Shown one piece after another: positions 7,071 through 12,718 of a stretch of DNA of 12,718 nucleotides (positions within the stretch are counted from its first letter, which is position 1; every line of letters begins with the position of its first letter). Made by a program: the position numbers and the translations under genes. The stretch is taken from positions 1 through 12,718 of the forward strand of contig WRIO01000008.1 in the NCBI GenBank assembly GCA_009782695.1, read 5' to 3'. Origin of the DNA: Candidatus Cloacimonadota bacterium (GTDB taxonomy: Bacteria > Cloacimonadota > Cloacimonadia > Cloacimonadales > WRIO01). The notes beneath the pieces are model-generated. The model was not told where the DNA came from. It worked only from the letters and a program-made list of their open reading frames with translations, and searched no databases.

Positions 7071-8883
7071 CTTCTGCTAATTTCTGCCCTATCCCTTTTA
7101 CTTTGGCTAGGTCTTCAGTGCTGGTATTTTTAATATTCTCCACAGAACCAAATTCCTTGAGCAATAAGAATTTTCTATGCTCACCGAGACCTTTCACGCT
7201 ATCTAATTGACTGCTTAGTGTGCGTTGGTCTCTTCTTTTTCTATGATGAGTGATAGCAAATCTATGAGCTTCATCACGCAAGTGGGTAATGACTTTTAGT
7301 GCTGTGCTCGTTCTGGGGATCATCACAGACTCTGATTTCTCTGGCAAAAACACTTCCTCTATCCTTTTGGCTAAAGACACAATCTCTAGGGGAGCGAGTT
7401 TTGGGTTTTCTGCTTGATGTTTCCTAAGTATTTGGAAGGCAGAGCTCAGCTGCCCCTTTCCTCCGTCAATGATTATTAGGTCTGGTAGTTCCCAAGGGGT
7501 GTCTGTTTTTTCATTTTCGTCTGAAAAATGCCACAGATACCTGTCCAGAGTCTCTGCTATGCTCGCAAAATCATCTTGCCCGACTACAGTCTTTATGACA
7601 AAATGACGATAATGCTTTTTTAGGGGTTTCCCATTTTCAAAAAAGACCAAAGATGAGACTGTTTCTGACCCCTGTATAGTGCTGATGTCTATGCAGACCA
7701 TTTTTCTTGGCAGTTTTTTTAGGAACAGATATTCTTTGAGCTCTTGTATGGGCATGATGGTGCGTTGTGATTTACGGAGCATGCCAAGCTTCAGCTGTTC
7801 GATATAGTCGAAAGCATTTTTTCGCCCTATATCTATCAGCTTGCGGTTGTCCCCCCGGGCAGGAATAAATAGCTTTTTCTTGAAAAGAATATTTAGACCT
7901 TCAAAGTCTTCTGGTTCTGCCTGCAACAGTATCTGAAAAGGCAAGTTATTCATTTTTTTGGAATAATACTGGAGTAAAAAAGCCCTCAGCACAGATTCGG
8001 TTGGCTCATCGACTGTATTTTTAAAACTGAAAATCTCTTTGGTATTGATTTTACCATTCAGTATCTTTATGTTTACCACTGCGATATGCTTTTCTTCGCG
8101 ATAAAAGGTGATGACATCTCTGTCTTCTTGATCATTAAAATACGCTGATTGTCTTTGAGCCACACTATCGATATAAGCTATTCTATCCCTGATTTTTGCA
8201 GCCCTCTCGAACTCCATTTTTTCAGATAATTCTGCCATTTCTCGTCGCATATCACGGAGCAAGTCATCGTTCTTGCCTAAGATATATTGCACTATGTTTT
8301 TTATCAATGCTTGATACTCTGCTTTGGTGATTTTACCTATACAAGGTGCGGGGCATTTGCCTAACTGATAATTCAAACAAGAACGAGTGCTAGGGTCATC
8401 TTCTTTGATATTTTTTGCACAGGTTTTGTGTGGGAAAATCCATTCTATATCCTTTAATAAAAACCTTAATGCTTTGGCATCTGTGTATGGACCATAATAT
8501 TGATTTCCGTCTTTTACTATATCCCGTGTGATCTCGAGCCGAGGAAAGTTCTCTTTGGTCAGCACTTTTAAAAAAGGGAATCGCTTGTCATCTTTCAGCA
8601 AGATATTATACTTTGGCTGGTGTTGGTGTATCAGGTTTGCTTCGAGCAAGAAGGCTTCCTGTTCAGAATTTGTGATGATATACTCAAAGTCATCGATATT
8701 GTTTACCAGATGTGTAGTCTTGTTATCTAGATGAGTCCCACTAAAATAGCTTTTCAACCTATTTTTGAGGTTCAGAGCCTTGCCCACATAGATTATTTCT
8801 GTGTATTTATCCCGCATTAAATACACGCCTGGTTGCTCAGGTAGTATCGGGAGTTTGTTCTTTATCTTTTCATTTATCTGCAT
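7042..8883 (-). CDS. uvrC: UvrABC system protein C (excinuclease subunit C)
   Basis: UvrC makes both incisions beside bulky DNA lesions after UvrA and UvrB have found them. Domain order is complete over 613 residues (E. coli 610). The GIY-YIG nuclease has GVYLM (19-23) and IYVGKA (31-36). The cysteine cluster is C155, C169, C177 and C181, spaced like the Fe-S-binding cysteines of E. coli UvrC. The UVR domain that binds UvrB includes KMEFERAAKIRDRI (about 222-235). The RNase H-like nuclease has VCIDIS and LIIIDGGKGQ. The tandem helix-hairpin-helix at the end includes VKGLGEH and VKGIGQKLAE. A TAG two codons upstream fixes the start at 8883, yet no clear ribosome site precedes it. The 3' end overlaps the convergent small ORF by 29 bp. 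Confidence 0.97.
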   Translation of the reverse strand: MQINEKIKNKLPILPEQPGVYLMRDKYTEIIYVGKALNLKNRLKSYFSGTHLDNKTTHLVNNIDDFEYIITNSEQEAFLLEANLIHQHQPKYNILLKDDKRFPFLKVLTKENFPRLEITRDIVKDGNQYYGPYTDAKALRFLLKDIEWIFPHKTCAKNIKEDDPSTRSCLNYQLGKCPAPCIGKITKAEYQALIKNIVQYILGKNDDLLRDMRREMAELSEKMEFERAAKIRDRIAYIDSVAQRQSAYFNDQEDRDVITFYREEKHIAVVNIKILNGKINTKEIFSFKNTVDEPTESVLRAFLLQYYSKKMNNLPFQILLQAEPEDFEGLNILFKKKLFIPARGDNRKLIDIGRKNAFDYIEQLKLGMLRKSQRTIMPIQELKEYLFLKKLPRKMVCIDISTIQGSETVSSLVFFENGKPLKKHYRHFVIKTVVGQDDFASIAETLDRYLWHFSDENEKTDTPWELPDLIIIDGGKGQLSSAFQILRKHQAENPKLAPLEIVSLAKRIEEVFLPEKSESVMIPRTSTALKVITHLRDEAHRFAITHHRKRRDQRTLSSQLDSVKGLGEHRKFLLLKEFGSVENIKNTSTEDLAKVKGIGQKLAEVILETLLSL

Positions 8884-8896
8884 ACACTATCTTATT

Positions 8897-9016
8897 TCGT
8901 AGAGAACGATACCCAACGAAGTAAACATAGTTCTGCTTCGTTTTTATGAAGTCTAAAATGTAACAAAAATCGAAACTATGTTCGCTCCCAAGCTCGATAG
9001 GCACTGTTCCCTACGA
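8897..9016. repeat. Imperfect inverted-repeat element in the uvrC-htpG spacer
   Basis: TCGTAGAGAAC (8897-8907) is mirrored by TCGTAGGGAAC read from 9016 to 9006, a 10/11 match. AACATAGTT (8924-8932) is mirrored exactly by AACTATGTT (8974-8982). Together they make a ~120-bp unit with long imperfect inverted ends, like a miniature mobile element. Inside, AACGAAG (8915-8921) and CTTCGTT (8936-8942) form a smaller hairpin followed by Ts. The element sits in the uvrC leader and would fold in its message. Only one copy is in the window, so mobility is inferred. Confidence 0.45.
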
Positions 9017-9064
9017 CAGTTACCATTGCACTGCCACTAAGAAAATGATTTTAGCTACCCATCA

Positions 9065-9122
9065 GGCAAGTCTGCCTCCTCTCAAGATTGGAGAGGAATT
9101 GCAAAACGTCGTAATCCAATCT
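9065..9122. repeat. Cluster of short palindromes downstream of htpG
   Basis: GGCA/TGCC (9065-9068 and 9073-9076), CCTCTC/GAGAGG (9078-9083 and 9091-9096) and AGATTGG/CCAATCT (9085-9091 and 9116-9122) lie in series. The last two overlap and would be alternative folds. The text resembles interspersed palindromic repeats of bacterial intergenic regions, but I cannot name a family. No coding signal is seen. Confidence 0.4.
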
Positions 9123-9126
9123 AAAT

Positions 9127-9145
9127 GGAGAGCGAGACGCTCTCC
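9127..9145 (-). terminator. Perfect hairpin after htpG, probable terminator
   Basis: GGAGAGCG (9127-9134) and CGCTCTCC (9138-9145) pair perfectly over 8 bp with a 3-nt loop, beginning 1 nt after the htpG stop codon. On the htpG message it is followed by ATTTAGATT rather than a clean U-run. It may therefore stop transcription weakly or protect the 3' end. Confidence 0.5.
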
Positions 9146-9146
9146 G

Positions 9147-10958
9147 CTACTGTATCATAGCCAGCACTTTATTCGCCCTATCCACAAAGGCTTTTAGTTC
9201 ATCTCCAGAAAATCTTTTCTGCTCTAACAGTGCTAAATCATGGATATAATCTATCAGCATTTTTGCATCGTCTTTTTTATCAGAACGCGACAGGTCAAAT
9301 ATCTTTTTTACTGTGGGGTTCTCTGCGTTTAATACAAATGTATGGTGGCTAAGCAGACTTTCTTTTCCTTCGGTCATATAGGTGTTCATTTCTTGAAAAC
9401 GTCGCATAAACTCATCATATATCACCATACCAGGCAGTTCGACAGATTTCAGGCTTTTTACTTCTATCTTGATTTTCTCGTCTGCGATAAGGTCTTTTAT
9501 CGTTTCTTCGAGGTTTTGATTGTAGGTTTTATTGTCAGCATCGACAATCTCGGCTTTATCTTTATCGACCAATAGTTCATTTATTTCAGAGTCAACGCGG
9601 ACAAACCTGATATCTTGCAACTTCATCTCTAAGTGCTGCATTAGATGAACATCCAAGATTTGGCTATCGCAGAATATCACTTCTATGTTCTGTTCTTTCA
9701 ATAAATTCAAGAGGGAGACTTGGGTATTTTCGGTCACCCCATAATATATCTTAGTAGGTTTTTCTTCCTTTTTATTTCTTTCGAGATACTCATTTATAGT
9801 TACATACTCGCCATTCGTATTTTTGAATATAATATAATCTCTCATATTTTCTGCAAAATCATCTTCGGTCAGCATACCATATTTTATCACATTTTGCACC
9901 TCTTCCCAGTAGCTCTCATACTTTTTCCTATCTTCTTTGAAGGTGGCTATAAACTGGTCGGCTATTTTTTTGATGATATATTTTCTGATTTGCTGCACTT
10001 GTTTATCATTTTGGAGGAACGAGCGGGATACATTAAGCGGGATATCAGGCACATCTATACCACCTCGTAGCATAGTCATAAACTCTGGCATAAATTCTTT
10101 TAGATTGTCAGCTACGAACACATTATGACAATATAATTTTACTTTCCCCTTCAAAATCTCTAAATCCTGCCTCATTTTTGGGAAGTAGAGGATTCCCTTT
10201 AAAGCAAAGGGATAGTCGGCATTTAAATGTATCCAAAATATCGGGTCGGTGTATTCGTGAAAGATATTCTTGTAAAACTCTTTATACTCATCTTCTGTGA
10301 CATCAGAAGGTTTTTTGTTCCACAATGCCTCTTTTTGATTTATGATATCCTCGCCAATCTTTATAGGGAAAGGCATAAAATTGCAATATTTTTCGAGTAG
10401 TTCGCGTATCTTACTCTCTTCTAAATATGTCTCTGATTCCATATTTAGATAAAGGGTTACGGTTGTGCCGATACTACTTCTTTTCCCTTTTTTTGTGCTA
10501 AATTCTATCGAGCCGTCACATTCCCAGAAGGCAGGGGTCGCTCCCTCTGTGCAAGACAGAGAGTCGATAGTTACTTTTTCAGACACCATAAACGAGGAGT
10601 AAAAACCAAGCCCAAAGTGACCGATGATATTATTTTGAGCGTCTTTATATTTCTCTATAAACTCTTCTGCCCCCGAAAAGGCTATCTGGTTTATATATTT
10701 CTTTATCTCTTCGGCGGTCATTCCGATACCGTTGTCTATGATAGAGATAGTTTTGTCTGCTTTATTTATCTTGATTTCTATGCTGAGATCTTCATCTTTT
10801 AAATTTGTGTCTATTGCTTTTCTTTTATTACTTGCGTCAGTGGCATTTGAGACTAATTCTCGGATAAAGATATCATGCTCTGAATATAACCATTTTTTGA
10901 TAATAGGAAAGATATTTTCTGTGTGTATACTCAGCTTTCCCTTGCTTTTTTCTGCCAT
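9147..10958 (-). CDS. htpG: Chaperone protein HtpG (bacterial Hsp90)
   Basis: HtpG is the cytoplasmic Hsp90 chaperone, an ATP-driven dimeric clamp that helps fold client proteins. The N-terminal ATPase (1 to about 215) has RELVSNATDAS (33-43; catalytic Glu34, Mg-binding Asn38), IDNGIGM (74-80) and GHFGLGFYSSF (113-123). The middle domain carries RGGIDVPDIPLNVSR with the catalytic-loop arginine. The C-terminal dimerisation domain follows. The length of 603 residues is slightly short of E. coli (624), as in many anaerobes. AGGAGG (10972-10967) is an ideal ribosome site 8 nt before ATG 10958. A TTGACA box lies about 50 nt upstream, so it is probably transcribed on its own rather than from gatD. 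No CIRCE operator was seen. Confidence 0.98.
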   Translation of the reverse strand: MAEKSKGKLSIHTENIFPIIKKWLYSEHDIFIRELVSNATDASNKRKAIDTNLKDEDLSIEIKINKADKTISIIDNGIGMTAEEIKKYINQIAFSGAEEFIEKYKDAQNNIIGHFGLGFYSSFMVSEKVTIDSLSCTEGATPAFWECDGSIEFSTKKGKRSSIGTTVTLYLNMESETYLEESKIRELLEKYCNFMPFPIKIGEDIINQKEALWNKKPSDVTEDEYKEFYKNIFHEYTDPIFWIHLNADYPFALKGILYFPKMRQDLEILKGKVKLYCHNVFVADNLKEFMPEFMTMLRGGIDVPDIPLNVSRSFLQNDKQVQQIRKYIIKKIADQFIATFKEDRKKYESYWEEVQNVIKYGMLTEDDFAENMRDYIIFKNTNGEYVTINEYLERNKKEEKPTKIYYGVTENTQVSLLNLLKEQNIEVIFCDSQILDVHLMQHLEMKLQDIRFVRVDSEINELLVDKDKAEIVDADNKTYNQNLEETIKDLIADEKIKIEVKSLKSVELPGMVIYDEFMRRFQEMNTYMTEGKESLLSHHTFVLNAENPTVKKIFDLSRSDKKDDAKMLIDYIHDLALLEQKRFSGDELKAFVDRANKVLAMIQ

Positions 10959-10975
10959 TTATATGACCTCCTAAT

Positions 10976-11013
10976 ATTTTATCCCAAAAAAAAATATGCA
11001 GGGTTTTTGTCAA
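10976..11013 (-). promoter_or_regulatory. Probable htpG promoter (-35 TTGACA, spacing uncertain)
   Basis: On the minus strand TTGACA (11013-11008) is followed by AAAACC, a nine-T run (10994-10986) and TAAAAT (10981-10976), then the ribosome site. The spacer between the two boxes is 26 nt, too long for a standard promoter, so the real -10 may be another T-rich hexamer. The -35 is perfect and correctly placed. Confidence 0.4.
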
Positions 11014-11076
11014 CTGTTTTCTATGACTGATAAGTGATAATTTCTAGACCAATAAATGATTTTTAATGAAAAAACA

Positions 11077-12459
11077 CTATTTATGATATTTTTTTAGGAA
11101 ATCCTCAACCTCTGGTATGCCACCTTGTAGCACTATATAGCCATTATACGGTTCACCGAGTGTGATGTCATTGGCTATCGGAGTGAGCATTATTTTCTTT
11201 ACTTCCTCGTGGTCGGTGGTTTGACCCAGAGCCCATCCGAGCTTACAAAAAGCTGTTTCTGGTAGCATATTTTCACCGGGTATAATGCCTAAGCTCATTA
11301 GGTCACGACCTGTATCATAGACAAACATGTGCACAAAACCCCACAGAGTCTGCACAGTCATGAACACTTGCACACCTTTGTCACATGCTCTTTTTAGGGC
11401 TGGATAAAGCGGCTTATTGACATGACCTAAACCTGTGCCAACTATCACTATGCCCTTATAACCGTTGTCAACTAATGCGTCAACTATGTCAGGCTGCATA
11501 TTCGGGTAATAGTAAATCATGCTTACTTTTTCTTCAAAATATGGTTTCACAGTGACATTTTTGTCATTTCTGCGTTTATTGTAATTTGTTTTGATAGGTG
11601 TCACACTGCTTCTGGTTACTCTTGCTATGGGAGTGTCGCCTATCGTGCGGAAGGTTGAACGATACGAAGAGTGCATTTTTCGCACTCTTGTGCCTTGGTG
11701 GAGTAAACCAAATTCGTCACTGGTCGGTCCAAACATACAGACAAGCACCTCTGCTATATCGGAATATCCTGCTGTATAAGCGGTGTGCATCAGGTTTAGG
11801 GCTGCATCTGACGATGGTCTATCAGAAGAACGTTGTGACCCGACCATTACCACTGGGACAGGCAAATCTTGCAGCATATAGCTAAGGGCGGCAGATGTAT
11901 AGTGCATTGTGTCGGTGCCGTGACCTATCATGATGCCATCGACCCCTTTTTTTATTTCTTCGCCGATTGAGGTGGCTAATATCTTATATTGCTCTGGTCC
12001 CATATTTTCAGAAAACACAGCAAAAAGTTTTTCTGTCTCTAAATTGCATATTGAAGCAAGCTCCGGCACTGCTCCATACAGTTCACCAGGTGAGAAAGCA
12101 GGTATCACTGCTCCTGTTCGATAGTCTAGCCGAGAGGCGATAGTGCCACCTGTTCCGAAAAGCTTTACCTTGGGGAAGCCTTCTGTGTATGGAAATTCTT
12201 TTTCAGGTATCTTGTAGTGAGCTTCTTTGTAGCCTCTTTCTGTGATTTTCGTGATAGTGTCTATATCTATGCCCACATTATAGCCTGTGATCAGCTTTAT
12301 CACTATGTGCTTGTCGTCATCATTTATACTGCGAGGAAGGATAATCCCTTCAAACACTCCGCGAGTGGTTTCCACCACGCTATCGCTCCAAACCCGCATA
12401 TTATATTGTTGCAATGTGTCTAATGCTCTGCCTCTGTATCCTTTGTGAGTGTCACTCAT
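11077..12459 (-). CDS. gatD: Glutamyl-tRNA(Gln) amidotransferase subunit D (archaeal-type)
   Basis: GatD is the asparaginase-like subunit of GatDE. It frees ammonia from glutamine or asparagine so that GatE can convert Glu-tRNA(Gln) to Gln-tRNA(Gln). The 460 residues begin with a small beta-barrel region (about 20-75), as in archaeal GatD. The L-asparaginase domain follows with GTGGTIASRLDYRTGAV (102-118; nucleophile Thr106), GHGTDTMHYT (179-188; Thr182-Asp183) and VGSQRSSDRPSSDAALNL (206-223). RVRKMH holds the likely catalytic Lys261. The SRLDYRTGAV and QRSSDRPSSDAALNL forms are diagnostic of GatD rather than catabolic asparaginases. The start overlaps the gatE stop as ATGA, and AAGGAG precedes it. 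GatDE is universal in archaea and rare in bacteria, so its origin here is of interest. The length slightly exceeds archaeal GatD (about 435). Confidence 0.95.
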   Translation of the reverse strand: MSDTHKGYRGRALDTLQQYNMRVWSDSVVETTRGVFEGIILPRSINDDDKHIVIKLITGYNVGIDIDTITKITERGYKEAHYKIPEKEFPYTEGFPKVKLFGTGGTIASRLDYRTGAVIPAFSPGELYGAVPELASICNLETEKLFAVFSENMGPEQYKILATSIGEEIKKGVDGIMIGHGTDTMHYTSAALSYMLQDLPVPVVMVGSQRSSDRPSSDAALNLMHTAYTAGYSDIAEVLVCMFGPTSDEFGLLHQGTRVRKMHSSYRSTFRTIGDTPIARVTRSSVTPIKTNYNKRRNDKNVTVKPYFEEKVSMIYYYPNMQPDIVDALVDNGYKGIVIVGTGLGHVNKPLYPALKRACDKGVQVFMTVQTLWGFVHMFVYDTGRDLMSLGIIPGENMLPETAFCKLGWALGQTTDHEEVKKIMLTPIANDITLGEPYNGYIVLQGGIPEVEDFLKKYHK

Positions 12460-12718
12460 TTCACTTCTCCTTGCACATATTTACAAAGCTCTTTTAAATC
12501 TATGTTGCCTAATGCCTCTGCTTTCAACCTGCCCATAATCCATCTATGTTTTGCCTCTATTGTTTTGGGTTTATGTGATAGGTTCTCATATTCCTTTTGT
12601 GCCTCTGTTACTCTGTTTTTGAAAGTCTCGAAAGTCGATTTTTTATATCCTATTTTTAGTAGAATCTCCTCAAATTTTGCCTCAGGGTTTGCAAAAACCA
12701 CTTTAAGCATTTCTTGTA
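12456..12718 (-). CDS. gatE: Glutamyl-tRNA(Gln) amidotransferase subunit E, C-terminal fragment
   Basis: GatE is the kinase/amidotransferase subunit that phosphorylates and then amidates Glu-tRNA(Gln) with ammonia from GatD. Only the last 87 or so residues are in the window; the frame stays open past the right edge. The segment is helical and charged, with HRWIMGRLKAEALGNIDLKEL near its end, resembling the tail domain of GatB/GatE/YqeY proteins that holds the tRNA. The identity rests mainly on this tail and on the ATGA overlap with gatD, the usual partner. An internal ATG at 12710 is not the true start. Without the cradle domain the assignment is strong but not complete. Confidence 0.8.
   Translation of the reverse strand, partial: QEMLKVVFANPEAKFEEILLKIGYKKSTFETFKNRVTEAQKEYENLSHKPKTIEAKHRWIMGRLKAEALGNIDLKELCKYVQGEVK

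Noticed and set aside
9342..10974. Several + strand open frames inside htpG
   Set aside because: All lie antisense to a complete htpG; they are hydrophobic, Phe/Ile-rich shadows without ribosome sites.
10959..11076. CIRCE or other heat-shock operator before htpG
   Set aside because: No TTAGCACTC-N9-GAGTGCTAA or close variant is present; only a short direct repeat TTATCA-C-TTATCA was seen on the minus strand.
11077..12459. Catabolic L-asparaginase instead of GatD
   Set aside because: The N-terminal beta-barrel region, the SRLDYRTGAV and QRSSDRPSSDAALNL motifs and the coupled upstream gene fit GatD.
1..12718. An archaeal source for the window, suggested by GatDE
   Set aside because: A short bacterial SRP RNA, HtpG, bacterial PanC/PanD and strong Shine-Dalgarno sites all indicate a bacterium.

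Overview
The window reads as a low-G+C, probably anaerobic bacterium. A small bacterial-type SRP RNA, UvrC, HtpG, pyruvoyl-type PanD and clear Shine-Dalgarno sites (for example AGGAGG before htpG) rule out an archaeon. The electron-transfer flavoprotein alpha subunit carries an N-terminal two-cluster ferredoxin domain, a form known from Clostridia and other strict anaerobes. The phylum cannot be fixed from this sequence: Clostridia-like is plausible, and an uncultured phylum is equally possible.

Layout. (1) Positions 56-155, + strand: the signal recognition particle RNA gene ffs, converging directly on etfA (minus, 154-1326). (2) Positions about 1412-1859, minus strand: a decayed coding sequence, most likely a transposase, separates etfA from the next operon. 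(3) Positions 1948-4702, + strand: a tightly packed operon panD-panC-lysC-receiver-domain protein with gaps of 1, 3 and 0 nt. It joins aspartate decarboxylation and pantothenate synthesis to aspartate kinase. (4) Positions 4821-7070, + strand: feoB, whose expected start codon is missing, then a small winged-helix-like ORF whose 3' end overlaps uvrC. (5) Positions 7042-12718, minus strand: gatE (partial), gatD, htpG and uvrC. gatE and gatD overlap by ATGA. A palindrome-rich spacer of about 260 bp separates htpG from uvrC.

How the genes fit together. PanD turns aspartate into beta-alanine and PanC joins it to pantoate, giving pantothenate for coenzyme A. LysC draws on the same aspartate for lysine, threonine, methionine or diaminopimelate. 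FeoB imports Fe(II), which would supply the Fe-S clusters of EtfA and UvrC. GatD and GatE together make Gln-tRNA(Gln) from Glu-tRNA(Gln). This two-subunit amidotransferase is the archaeal type, and most bacteria use GatCAB, so its presence here is the most unusual gene content.

No CRISPR array, prophage or defence island is visible. The points most worth a second look are the bacterial GatDE pair, the strongly divergent C-terminal half of LysC coupled to an orphan receiver protein, the start-less feoB with a palindrome over its start region, the ffs/etfA convergence, and the repeat-like htpG-uvrC spacer.
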